Assembly (NCBI GenBank): GCA_963575745.1
Contig: CAUYUJ010018330.1
Span: 32,501 to 59,762, forward strand
Length of the DNA stretch: 27,262 bases
Source: Prorocentrum cordatum
Lineage: Eukaryota > Sar > Dinophyceae > Prorocentrales > Prorocentraceae
Direction of reading: 5' to 3'
Position 1 is the first letter of the stretch; every line of letters begins with the position of its first letter. Shown in pieces: positions 1-8,215 of the stretch. The notes under the pieces are model-generated. The model searched no databases, was not told the DNA's origin, and saw only the letters and a list, made by a program, of their open reading frames with translations. The position numbers and the translations under genes were made by a program.

Positions 1-115
1 ATAGTAATATTTGTAGTAGTAGTAATAATAGTAGTACTAGTAGTCATAGTAGGAGTAGTAGTAGTCGTCGTAGTAGTAGTAGTAGTAGTAGTAGTAGTAA
101 TTGTAATAGTTGTGA
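1..115. repeat. (GTA)n microsatellite
   Basis: Imperfect GTA/TAG trinucleotide repeat at the left edge of the window, with occasional GTC and ATA variants. The same motif fills the right end (25015-27262). Bases 116-345 after it are ordinary-looking sequence in which I see no gene. Confidence 0.95.
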
Positions 116-349
116 TAGTAGTTGCGTTGGGACATGGTAGAGGGAGGAGGTATGGAATTTCGAAAACAAATTTCGGACCTATCAAGCTCCATTTCGAAAG
201 CAACAATTGTGCCAGGAAGGTCTGAGAATCCTCACGTACGGGAACTCATCTTGGAAATCTTCCGGCGATGATACCCAAAACCACGCGCTTTGCGCGCGTT
301 TAGGTTCTGGCAAGCTCTAGTTGTAGTCTAAAGTGCTCATCATCGGAAG

Positions 350-945
350 TCATCTATTGTCACACGGATCGTGCCCCTCAGGTAGCTTCACCGCAGGCCC
401 AGAGACAGGCTTTGCCGATCGTCCCCCGCCCATGTCAGCACACCCCCGCGCCCCACAGGGAAGTTTCGCATAGTGGCAGGCCTGTCGCGCGGATCGTGCC
501 CCGCAAGTAACTGCATCTGTGGCACCAGAGGGAAATTCACAACGTCGCCCCTCTGCTTTCCGCACTCCTCTCACACGGACCGTGACCTACAATGAGTTCC
601 ACAGACGGCCCCACAGACAAGGTTCGCATCTCGCCCCCTGCCTACTTCAACCCGCCTCTCGCACGGATCGTGGCGCGAGATGATCTCCACTTACAGGCCC
701 TGAAACAGAGTTCGCATTGGGTCCCCCCTGGCCATTGCGGCACACCCCCTCACGCGGATCGTGCCCACAAAAAGAGCACCACCTACAGGCCCAGAGACAC
801 AGAGTTCGCACCCCGCCACCCCGCCCACGCCGGCACAGCAGCCATGCGAAGCATGCCCTCGAGGGAGCTCCACCTGTGGCACCACCAATGGGCAGCTTCG
901 CACGGCGCCCCCCCCGCCCATTTTGGAACAAGTTGCACGGGCCCT
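350..945 (+). repeat. Diverged 88-90 bp satellite, old copies
   Basis: Units are recognisable by CACGCGGATCGTG...CCC, then a GAGC-CCACC-AGGCCC core, then GTTCGCA. The GTG of the CGGATCGTG box falls at 371, 496, 582, 670 and 761, so most units are 86-91 bp and one is about 125 bp. The order of boxes matches the cleaner 89-bp satellite at 2812-3275, so I treat it as an older, decayed branch of the same family. Open frames across it are by-products of GC-rich repeats. Confidence 0.7.
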
Positions 946-949
946 TAGT

Positions 950-1425
950 GGGCCCTGGAAACGACAAGGCCGTTTTTTTACCGGTTCCGTTTTGCCGTTT
1001 TTTTGCCGGTTCCGACACCGTTTTTCTACCGATTCCGTCGCCGTTGTTTGACCGGTTCCGGCTCCGGCTTCAACCCTGGAGCCGTTTTTTTGCCGTTTCC
1101 GGTCGCCGTTTTTTTGCCGTTTCGCTTTTTAAGGGACACGTGCGCTTGGTCTCCTCGGTGCCTACCCCAGGCCCGTTGGACGCACCGCTGCATGCCCGTT
1201 CAGGGGCTGTCTCTGGCTCCTGGATTGCATCGGCCCCGCCGCCCTGGACGCTGTCGTGAGCCGCCTGATCCGCGGCCCCGCGCGCGTTAGGTAATTTAGT
1301 CGCGTCCGCGGCCCGTTCGCGACCTCCCGCCGCTGGCGCTTCCGCCTGCGGCTGTAAAAAAAAATTAAGGGACATTGGAAACGGTGAAAAAAAGGCCCTG
1401 CCGTTTCCGGGCCCACAGAGCACGG
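950..1425. repeat. T-rich 23-25 bp repeats with inverted flanks
   Basis: A unit reading CCGTTTTTTTGCCGGTTCCG recurs at about 970, 995, 1018, 1041, 1082 and 1106, spaced 23-25 bp except for one longer step. The left edge (GGGCCCTGGAAACGACAAGG then CCGTTTTTTT) reappears inverted at 1385-1415 (AAAAAAAGGCCCTGCCG then TTTCCGGGCCC). TTTTTAAGGGACA near 1126 and TTAAGGGACA near 1366 are direct copies. Bases 1425-1800 beyond it hold nothing I recognise. Confidence 0.7.
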
Positions 1426-1799
1426 GCCGTGCCCAGGAGAGCTCCACCCGCGGCCTCAAGCGGGCGTGTTCGCGCGGGGGCATAGGAAATATTTGGCACG
1501 CCCTTCACGCCGACGTGCCCCGCAAAGGCGTCAAAAGCGCGCCCGTGCACGCGTGCTCCGCAGCAGCCCGCTGTCCGCATTGCCCGCGGAACGCGGTATA
1601 GAAAGAGAGACCCTGGCCCAGCGCTACACATCACTGCATTGGATTGGATCCGTCGCCAAGCCAATTGCTTGCCTATCTATGGCAATCGGCCCATCCCGCA
1701 ACCGTGCCTGAGTTTTGGGCCAGAGGCTTCTGGGACACTTGTCAGTCGGGGTCTCTTGGCATGCTTCTCGAGCGCCTCGTGGACCGAATAGTGCAGCTC

Positions 1800-2035
1800 A
1801 TTATGGCCTCTGGTGGGCCGTGTGGGGGCCTCCTTGGGGGCCCTTGGGGGCCCCTTAGGTGCCTGCTGCGGCCTCGGGGGCCCGCTCGTGGCGGAGGGCT
1901 CGAATTGCCATTTGGAATTCCCCCTCTTGGACCGGGGCCACCTCTTGGGCCATCTTGGGCGCCTCTTGGACCGTCCTGGGGCTCTCTTGGGCCGTCCAGG
2001 AGCCTTCTGGGGGGCTATTTGGGCCGTCTCGGGCG
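1800..2035 (+). repeat. CTTGG array phased at ~10.5 bp (locus 1)
   Basis: From 1927 the array is a chain of CTTGG-like boxes. TTG or its variant falls at 1945, 1955, 1966, 1976, 1987, 1997, 2007, 2019 and 2029, with steps of 10, 11, 10, 11, 10, 10, 12 and 10. The sequence between boxes is GC-rich and variable (GGCC, GCCG). The 1800-1925 part is a less regular CTTGGGGGCCC run. The same chemistry occurs at three other loci in this window. Confidence 0.8.
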
Positions 2036-2202
2036 ATGTATACGCCATGGCTTGCAAGGCAGCCAGCGATGCTGACAGATTGCGTCAACTATGGCAAGGG
2101 AAAGCCAGTATTTGGCGTCACGCGGCACGCAATTTCTGTATGCATATAGCAATGTGATTGCAGTTTGTACATTACTGCCAACGCAGCTTTGACGTGCATG
2201 GC

Positions 2203-2349
2203 GCTCTCTCTCTCTCTCTCTCTCTCTCTCCCTGTGATGTCGGGTCCTCGTTTTGAAGAGACAGCGCCACGCGTCACTCCTCTCCTCCTCCCCCATCCCT
2301 CCTCCCGATGCCCCCTCCCTCCTTCTCTCATCATCATCATCAGCATCAG

Positions 2350-2400
<51 letters not shown>

Positions 2401-2688
2401 GATCATCATCATCATCATCATCATCATCTTCATCATCATTCTCATCATAATCCTCATCATCATCACCATCACCATCATCATCATCACCATCATCACCATC
2501 ATCATCATCACCACCACCATCATCATCATCATCATCCTCATCATCATCATCATCATCATCATCCTCATCCTCATTCTCATCCCTTTCCTCATCCTCATCC
2601 TCATCCTCATCCTCCTCCTCCTCTTCCTCCTCCTCCTCCTCCGCCTCCGCCTCCTCATCACCAGCACCACCACCACCACCACCATCAC

Positions 2689-2762
<74 letters not shown>

Positions 2763-2805
2763 GCATCATCATCATCATCGTCATCGTCATCGTTATCGTC
2801 ATCCC
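2203..2805 (+). repeat. Left arm of inverted composite: (CT)n, boundary module, (CAT)n
   Basis: In order: (CT)n at 2203-2230; a boundary module at 2231-2300 (CCTGTGATGTCGGGTCCTCG, TTTTGAAGAGACAG, then CT-rich); then about 480 bp of CAT/ATC microsatellite interrupted by CCT, CGT and CAC variants. The same order appears reversed at 3364-3622, so this is one arm of a large fold-back structure. The poly-His and poly-Ile frames across it come from the trinucleotide repeat and are not genes. Confidence 0.85.
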
Positions 2806-2811
2806 TCGTTT

Positions 2812-3275
2812 CGGCATACCCCTCACACGTTTCGTGGCCTTATAGGGGGCTCCACCGAAGGCCCCAGTGGCAGGGTTCGCATGCGATTCCCCGCTCATTT
2901 CGGCACACTCCTCACGCGCTTTGTGGCCCCACAAGGAGCTCCACAGAAGGCCCCAATGGCAGGGTTGGCATGCGGTTCCCCGCCCATGTCGGCACACCGT
3001 TCACGCGCTTCGTGGCCCCATAGGGAGCTCCACCGAAGGCCCCAGTGGCAGGGTTAGCATGCGGTTCCCCGCCCATGTCGGCGCACCCCTCACACGTTGC
3101 GTGGTCCCATCGGGAGCTTCACCGAAGGCCCTAGTGGCAGGGTTCGTATGCGGTTCCCCGCCCATTTCGGCACACCCCCTCACGCGCTTCGTGGCCCCAC
3201 AAGGAGCTCCACCGAAGGCCCCATTGAATTGGTGGTTTCCCGCCCATTTCGGTCGCACGGGCGCGAACCGTGCCA
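2812..3275 (+). repeat. 89-bp satellite, about five direct units
   Basis: The CGTGGCC box is at 2834, 2923, 3012, 3101 and 3191, giving steps of 89, 89, 89 and 90 bp. The unit reads CACGCGCTTCGTGGCCCCA, then GGAGCTCCACCGAAGGCCCC, then AGTGGCAGGGTTCGCATGCG, then GTTCCCCGCCCATTTCGGCA. Units differ by scattered substitutions. The last one decays after 3225. Confidence 0.9.
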
Positions 3276-3282
3276 CTACAGC

Positions 3283-3362
3283 CGCATGCGAACCCTGCCA
3301 CTGGGGCCTTCGGTGGAGCTCCCTATGGGGCCACGAAGCGCGTGAGGGGTGTGCCGAAACGA
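3283..3362 (-). repeat. Inverted unit of the 89-bp satellite
   Basis: One unit in reverse orientation (GCATGCGAACCCTGCCACTG, then GGGCCTTCGGTGGAGCTCCC, then GTGCCGAAAC). It is the switch point at which the composite repeat turns around: forward units lie to its left and the reversed GAT microsatellite to its right. Confidence 0.9.
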
Positions 3363-3363
3363 G

Positions 3364-3622
3364 TGGTGACGATGATGACGATGACGATGACGATGCCGAT
3401 GACGACGACGACGATGATGGTGATGATGATGATGCTGATGCTGATGGTGATGCTGGTACTGATGTTGATGATGATGCTGATGATGCTGATGATGACGATG
3501 ATGATGATGATGCTGCTGATGATGAGGAGGAGGAGGAAGGGGCCAGCGGGATGGGGAGGAGGAGAAGAGAAACGCGGGGACCGTCTCTTCGAAAGAGGAC
3601 CCAACACCACAGGATGGTTGGG
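3364..3622 (-). repeat. Right arm of inverted composite: (GAT)n and boundary module
   Basis: GAT/GAC/GCT trinucleotide repeat to about 3525, a GGA-rich stretch, then the boundary module in reverse (CGTCTCTTCGAAAGAGGACC then CAACACCACAGGATGGTTGG). It mirrors 2231-2805. The module ends in a small inverted repeat, CCCAAC...GTTGGG. Bases 3623-3950 follow with no feature I recognise and would be 3' flank of the gene at 3951. Confidence 0.85.
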
Positions 3623-3950
3623 AAAACATGCGAATGCACCCACTTTCATGGCTGGCGACATGCCTCGGCACGATCAGCCACGTCGCGATGAAGGAATGGG
3701 AAGGTGGAGGTTGCGGAGGAGGGAAAATGAAACATGGAGGGGCATGGTGAAGGTCTTTATCCCGTGGCAAAAGGTCAAGATGCACTCTTAGAATAATGGG
3801 CCTCGTCAAAAGGCGCAGGATGCGCGACGAAAGCCGAGCCGATTCTTCAGATCGGGCGACAAGGGGGACTGACGGAATACATGCCTGCCCTACGCCGCAC
3901 CCGCTGAGGCAGCGCGCCCCCTGCGCTGTGCAGAAGCGTCATGGCGAAGA

Positions 3951-4982
3951 TCAGGGGAACGACCCCTCGGCGGTCGAACCCGCCTGGAAAACACTGCCGC
4001 GCCGCTGCGCGCGCGTCTCCAGACTCAGATGGTTCATGCACGCAGCCTCGGGCGTGCTTGCGACGCTGTGGTCATCTTCTCCCAGAAGGCCTCCGACAAC
4101 AAAACCCGTTCTTCCTAGATGTTTCACGTACACATTCAAGTACGACAAGCCCATGTCCGTATGCCCGTGCACGATCTTCAGCTGGACCTTATTGAAAACA
4201 ACCCACTCTGGAAGGTCGCCCTCTCTTTGCGACGCGCTGTAATGATATCCTCCAGCTTGTTTTGCCTCTGCCCAAGACCCAGTCACGTTCACTTCTTGGA
4301 AATACATATCCGCGCACTGTTTACCCAATCGGCGCGCATCGGCCTGCACGCGAAGCAGTGCGTTCTCAGCAACCTCTCCACGAGGAATGTTGACCAACAG
4401 ATGACTGCCTGGTACCATCAAATCGAATCGCTCGCCATGCACATTCTGCATATGGGGGTCACCAACGGCCGAACTCGTCGCTGGAATAGACGCGAGTACA
4501 GCTGTGGTAACGGCGCACTGTACCATCTTACCGCTGCTATCAGAATTCCAGCTCATCCCACCTCCGATGAACGTCCAACCACCCAATCCACAGTCGCCGC
4601 TACCAGAGCCATCGTGGTAATTGCCCACGGTCACCGTGTCGGTCCCGACCGCGTACTGTGTCTCGCCCATGTACGGTGCGGTGAACACGTGGACCTTGCC
4701 ATTGCAGTAGGAATATGCAGTTCCATAGTTCGCGGCGTAGTTGCCAATTGGCTTGGCGTCGTTGGCAAGCTGACTGCCTCCAATGGCATTCGCCTTGGCT
4801 TGGCATGCAGCGAGCGCCTTGTCAATGCTGTTTCCCAAATCAGCAACCACATCCGACTGGAAGATGGAGTATGCCTCGTGCGTGTAGAGCACGTTCATCG
4901 TGTCCTGCATGCGGGTACTATGACCCGCGGAAGTCATGCTGGGGGCAAATAACACCGCAACACACAAGGCACGGGTCGCCAT
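3951..4982 (-). CDS. Secreted GDPH-motif (VWD-like) protein, processed retrogene
   Basis: A 343-residue protein, read without introns. The first ATG after an in-frame TAG is at 4982; a longer version from GTG at 4994 has no support in a eukaryote. Residues 1 to about 20 (MATRALCVAVLFAPSMTSAG) look like a signal peptide, so it is probably secreted or on the cell surface. The middle carries GDPHMQN (174-180) and GERFDL (183-188), the opening signature of von Willebrand factor type D-like domains. The closing GGLLGEDDH (297-305) also recalls the end of such domains. The mature part has six cysteines. Codon use is GC-rich and the frame is intact, so it may be functional. A spliced-leader relic lies 124 bp upstream, pointing to origin from a trans-spliced mRNA. 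Substrate and role are unknown. The family link is from motifs only; that the frame is a real gene is fairly sure. Confidence 0.8.
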   Translation of the reverse strand: MATRALCVAVLFAPSMTSAGHSTRMQDTMNVLYTHEAYSIFQSDVVADLGNSIDKALAACQAKANAIGGSQLANDAKPIGNYAANYGTAYSYCNGKVHVFTAPYMGETQYAVGTDTVTVGNYHDGSGSGDCGLGGWTFIGGGMSWNSDSSGKMVQCAVTTAVLASIPATSSAVGDPHMQNVHGERFDLMVPGSHLLVNIPRGEVAENALLRVQADARRLGKQCADMYFQEVNVTGSWAEAKQAGGYHYSASQREGDLPEWVVFNKVQLKIVHGHTDMGLSYLNVYVKHLGRTGFVVGGLLGEDDHSVASTPEAACMNHLSLETRAQRRGSVFQAGSTAEGSFP

Positions 4983-5105
4983 GTGGCTCTGCACGAGATG
5001 AAACAGGAAAACTTCGCTCGCCTATGCGGGTAAGCCACTGGGCCGGCAAGGCCCTAGAATGGAGATCAGTGCGAGTGCAATAACAGAAAACGTGCGCCAC
5101 AATCG

Positions 5106-5127
5106 CTTGAGCCAAAATGGCTGCGGA
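5106..5127 (-). other. Relic dinoflagellate spliced leader (single)
   Basis: On the minus strand this reads T-CCGCAGCCATTTTGG then CTCAAG. That matches the 22-nt dinoflagellate SL (DCCGUAGCC then AUUUUGGCUCAAG) at 21 of 22 positions, the difference being C for U at position 5. It lies 5' of the VWD-like gene in the same orientation, with 123 nt to its ATG. An SL in genomic DNA directly joined to a 5' leader is the mark of a reverse-transcribed mature mRNA. Confidence 0.9.
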
Positions 5128-5335
5128 ACGTCTTGGGGCGATCTTGGGGGCCTCTTGGGTCGCCTTGGACGCTGTGAAGGCCCCCCTGGCGAATATGCTA
5201 AACATGTACGTTTTCCCTCAGGGAAAGCTGCAGTGTTGGCCTCCTGGGGCCCTCTCGCGGAGCATCTTGCAGGTTTCTCGGGGCGTCTTGGGTACCTCTT
5301 AAGCCGTCTTGAGACAATCTTGGGGCGTGGGCCAG
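5128..5335 (+). repeat. CTTGG array phased at ~10.5 bp (locus 2)
   Basis: TTG boxes fall at 5133, 5144, 5155 and 5165 (steps 11, 11, 10) and again at 5288, 5299, 5309 and 5320 (steps 11, 10, 11), with a less regular middle. The array begins immediately outside the spliced-leader relic, so the retrogene's 5' end abuts it. Bases 5336-5640 contain nothing I recognise. Confidence 0.75.
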
Positions 5336-5639
5336 AACGAGACAGGGGGAATCCGGGAGGGTGCCCCGGCCAGGGCGCAGGACCGCAGGCACCCCAGCAC
5401 ATTTCCCTGTGACGTACCCAACCCTTTCTATACATGTGGCGATTATACTCAAGACCACTCAATGCTGACTGGCATTCTGCAGGATCCGCAATGCGCAAGA
5501 AGAGCACCGAGCAATGATTTCAGAAGAGCGCAGCAAGAAAAGAAACGGCACATCTACAATATGGGAGGAGCACAGGGGCGTTGAAAGAAACGCGCCCAAA
5601 CAGTGAACACAAAAAAGCGCGGCAGCGAGGACAACAACG

Positions 5640-6627
5640 CGCACGTACCTCTGCTGGGCCTCCCAGGAGCCCACGAAAGTGGCGACAGTTGCGCAGATCG
5701 CAAGCCCCCCAGGGGGCGGCGAGGTCCCGAGGTCGTCCGCGAGGGACGTACCTCCGCTGGGCCTCCCAGGAGCCCACGAAAGTGGCGACGGTTGCGCAGA
5801 TCGCAAGCCCCCCAAGGAGCGGCGAAGTCCCGAGGTGGTCCGCGTGGGACCCACCTCCGCTGGGCCTCCCAGGAGCCCACGAAAGTGGCGACAATTGCGC
5901 AGATCGCAAGCCCCCCAGGGAGCGGCGATGTCCCGAGGTGGTCCGCGTGGGACGTACCTCCGCTGGGCTTCCCAGGAGCCCACGACAATGGCGACAGTTG
6001 CGCAGATCGCAGGCAGCCCAGGGAGCGGCGAGGTCCCGAGGTGGTCCGCGTGGGACCCACCTCCGCTGGGCCTCCCAGGAGCCCACGAAAGTGGCGACAA
6101 TTGCGCAGATCGCAAGCCCCCCTGGGAGCGGCGATGTCCCGAGGTGGTCCGCGTGGGACGTACCTCCTCTGGGCTTCCCAGGAGCCCACCAAAGTGGCGA
6201 CAATTGCGCAGATCGCAGGCAGCCCAGGTAGCGGCGAGGTCCCGAGGTGGTCCGCGTGGGACCCACCTCCGCTGGGCCTCCCAGGAGCCCACGAAAGTGG
6301 CGACAATTGCGCAGATCGCAGGCCCCCCTGGGAGCGGCGATGTCCCGAGGTGGTCCGCGTGGGACGTACCTCCGCTGGGCCTCCCAGGAGCCCACGACAA
6401 TGGCGACAGTTGCGCAGATCGCAGGCAGCCCAGGGAGCGGCGAGGTCCCGAGGTGGTCCGCGTGGGACGTACCTCTGCTGGGCCTCCCAGGAGCCCACGA
6501 AAGTGGCGACGGTTGCGCAGATCGCAAGCCCCCAGGGCGGCGATGTCCCGAGGTGGTCCGCGTGGGACGTACCTCCGCTGGGCCTCCCAGGAGCCCACGA
6601 AAGTGGCGACAGTTGCGCAGATTGCAG
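5640..6627 (+). repeat. 103-bp satellite, nine to ten units, open in nearly all six frames
   Basis: The GTACCTCC or CCACCTCC box is at 5645, 5748, 5851, 5954, 6057, 6160, 6263, 6366, 6469 and 6569: exact 103-bp steps with a single 100-bp step at the end. The unit holds GCTGGGCCTCCCAGGAGCCC, ACGAAAGTGGCGAC, TTGCGCAGATCGCA and GTCCCGAGGTGGTCCGCG. From 5851 to 6366 the units alternate CC-type and GT-type, making a 206-bp dimer. Because 103 is not a multiple of 3, each frame cycles through all phases of the unit; long frames on both strands follow from a unit with no stop in any phase. No frame resembles a known protein and I do not call a gene. Confidence 0.95.
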
Positions 6628-6659
6628 ACGGCACGGGAAAAGAGAAGGTAACACAGAAA

Positions 6660-6760
6660 ACATGAAAGGAGGAGGAGAGGAGGAGAGGAGGAGAGGAGGT
6701 GGAGACCACACTGCTCTATTCAAAACGAGTGCCCAGCACCACAGGAGAGTTGGGAATAAG
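6660..6760 (-). repeat. Third copy of the boundary module
   Basis: A GGA-rich stretch followed by CTCTATTCAAAACGAGTGCC and CAGCACCACAGGAGAGTTGG. This aligns with the modules at 2231-2300 and 3560-3622, including the CCCARC...GTTGGG mini-hairpin. Here it sits beside the 103-bp satellite, which is unrelated to the 89-bp satellite bounded by the other two copies. Confidence 0.75.
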
Positions 6761-6779
6761 AAGAGGCGCCATGAAATCT

Positions 6780-6814
6780 GGGGGAATATCATGGCCCCCG
6801 CCATGATATCCCCC
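6780..6814. repeat. 15-bp-stem hairpin
   Basis: GGGGGAATATCATGGC, a CCCC loop, then GCCATGATATCCCCC. Fifteen pairs with one bulged A. It lies 20 bp beyond the boundary module. Its role is unknown. Confidence 0.85.
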
Positions 6815-6878
6815 CTAGTCTTATGTCGCTTCCATCGCATTTACCACATCCCAAAAATAATTTCCAGCACCCGGAAAA

Positions 6879-6933
6879 GTGTCGAAAGAGTGTCGAAAAC
6901 GTGTCGAAACAGTGTCGGACGAGTGTCTCCCAG
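6879..6933 (+). repeat. 11-bp tandem repeat, five units
   Basis: GTGTCGAAAAC-type unit at 6879, 6890, 6901, 6912 and 6923, every step exactly 11 bp, with the 3' units decayed. Bases 6934-7020 hold nothing further. Confidence 0.85.
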
Positions 6934-7019
6934 GGCCCGACGCGTGAAAAACCCTTGAGTTTCGGCACTTTCGTGGTGCTCGAAAGTCTTTTTGGCGATC
7001 AAGGCGAAAGTAGGCTGGA

Positions 7020-7280
7020 ACATCATAGCCCTAGTCATCGCCCCCATCGTGGCCGCCCTCCTAGTTCGGGTGTTGCTAGAAGTACCCCTGGCCCAAGGTG
7101 CCCCCAGCTTTTCGCTCCATTCTGGAGCCCCTGGGGCCCTTTGGGCCTCGTGAGGAGCGCTCTAGAGGCCGTTTGGACTACCCCGAGAATCCTGGGGTCA
7201 CCTTGGCCCAGGGGCCCTTCGAGCAACACCCGACCAGTCATCGCCCCCCTCGTGGCCGCCCCCGCCACACGAGTAGGGAG
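7020..7280 (+). repeat. CAGTCATCGCCCCC repeat block, first two copies
   Basis: A GC-rich block containing AGTCATCGCCCCC...CGTGGCCGCCC at about 7032 and 7236. The longer stretch CCTTGGCCCAGGGGCCCTTC...GACCAGTCATCGCCCCC at about 7202-7280 is repeated from about 7431. Further copies of the core are at about 7465 and 7854. It flanks the palindrome at 7281-7420 on both sides. Confidence 0.75.
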
Positions 7281-7420
7281 CCACTTGCGAACCCTACCCC
7301 TACCCCCCACGATTTCTGAGGGGGAGGGTGGGGTTCACTTCGCTCGGGAGCTCCTGAATTCAGTGAACCCCACCCTCCCCCTCAGAAATCGTGGGGGGTA
7401 GGGGTAGGGTTCGCAAGTGG
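7281..7420. repeat. Perfect palindrome with 59-bp arms
   Basis: Bases 7281-7339 and 7362-7420 are exact reverse complements over 59 bp, with a 22-bp spacer containing GGGAGCTCCT. The arms are GC-rich (CCACTTGCGAACCCTACCCC ... GGGTGGGGTTCACT). With a few mismatches the pairing extends another 8 bp outward. A perfect arm this long implies recent formation or gene-conversion maintenance. A partial second copy lies at 8100-8200. Confidence 0.95.
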
Positions 7421-7510
7421 CCCCCTAACCTTGGCCCAGGGGCCCTTCAAGCAACCCCCGACCAGTCATCGCCCCCCCCCCCGTGGCCGCCCCCGCCACA
7501 CGAGGGGGCC
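7421..7510 (+). repeat. CAGTCATCGCCCCC repeat block, third copy
   Basis: Repeats about 80 bp of the 7202-7280 sequence almost unchanged (GGCCCAGGGGCCCTTCAAGC, then CGACCAGTCATCGC, C-run, GTGGCCGCCCCCGCCACACG). The main difference is a longer C run at the CCCCC site. Confidence 0.75.
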
Positions 7511-7514
7511 CAGT

Positions 7515-7675
7515 CGGGGATGGACAGACCCCCCTCTAGTAAAACGTGGCTTCGTGAAAACGACCTGAGGCCCAAACCCGGCGGGCGCAGGCCTGGAAAA
7601 TAGCGGCCACGGCGCCATCTCGAGAACCGAGAACGGACAATTCACTAATCGACGTGTCACGGTTGGGGGCTCCGT
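7515..7675 (+). repeat. R repeat, upstream block, copy 1
   Basis: GGATGGACAGACC...TAGTAAAACGTGG...GAAAACGACCTGAGGCCCAA...GGCGGGCGCAGG...AATAGCGGCCACGGCGCC...ATCGACGTGTC. The same series of boxes in the same order is at 12370-12525 with similar spacing. In that second place it runs straight into the R core at 12528; here the core is displaced about 550 bp downstream. Bases 7676-7840 hold nothing I can assign. Confidence 0.75.
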
Positions 7676-7844
7676 CCACCCCCGACACAGGTCCCCCGCG
7701 GGGGGCCCCACAGGCGGCCTTCTGTATCGAATGGACACAGGCCGCGGCGGCGCGGACAGCGAGCCCTGTTCACAATGAACAGGATCCGCTGTTGGGCATT
7801 GTACCCATTCTTTCCGTACCCATTTCGTTCGTGCCGATTCAAGC

Positions 7845-7905
7845 CGCACCCGACCAGTCATCGCCCCCCTCGTGGCCGCCCCCGCCACACGAGGGAGCCC
7901 ACAGG
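7845..7905 (+). repeat. CAGTCATCGCCCCC repeat block, fourth copy
   Basis: CCCGACCAGTCATCGCCCCC, then CTCGTGGCCGCCCC, then CGCCACACGAGGGAGCCCAC. Its first 45 bp match the copy at about 7233. Bases 7906-8090 after it contain no gene I recognise. Confidence 0.75.
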
Positions 7906-8099
7906 TCCCCCGCGGCGACGCTGCGAAAAGTGTAGCAGGCATGGGACGCGGCGCACATCCCGCGCGGACGCCTGGCCAACCCTACGCGGGATCCCCCGTC
8001 CTGCCCGTCAAAAAACACAGCAACGCCTACGATTTTCTTGCCAGCGTGTACTTTCTCCTCGTCGGCGTTGCGAATCGCGCAGCGGCAATGGGGGCAATT

Positions 8100-8205
8100 C
8101 AGTGAACGGTTCACTTCGTTCGGGAGCTCCCGAGCGAAGTGAACCCCACCCTCCCCCTTAGGAATCGTGGGGGGCAGAGGTAGGGGTCGCAAGTGGCCCC
8201 CTAAC
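8100..8205. repeat. Truncated second copy of the palindrome
   Basis: The right arm of the 7281-7420 palindrome is present with several changes (AGTGAACCCCACCCTCCCCC ... GGGTCGCAAGTGGCCCCCTA), but the matching left arm is missing. A 36-bp near-perfect palindrome (GTTCACTTCGTTCGGGAG then CTCCCGAGCGAAGTGAAC, one mismatched pair) survives at its centre. Confidence 0.85.
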
Positions 8206-8215
8206 GAGGGGGCCC

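Noticed and set aside
2308-3057. Long poly-His/poly-Ile and poly-Met frames.
   Set aside because: They translate the CAT microsatellite; every frame of such a repeat is open.
4119-4952. A 277-residue plus-strand frame opposite the VWD-like gene.
   Set aside because: It is antisense to a frame with a signal peptide, the GDPH motif and an SL relic, and shows no motifs of its own.
5603-6958. A 451-residue open frame over the 103-bp satellite (and long frames on the other strand).
   Set aside because: Open in nearly all frames of both strands and periodic with the satellite; no conserved domain or preferred frame, so not called as a gene.
7281-7420. Palindrome read as a bacterial-type terminator.
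   Set aside because: The setting is eukaryotic nuclear DNA, there is no adjacent gene end or T run, and the stem is far longer than a terminator.
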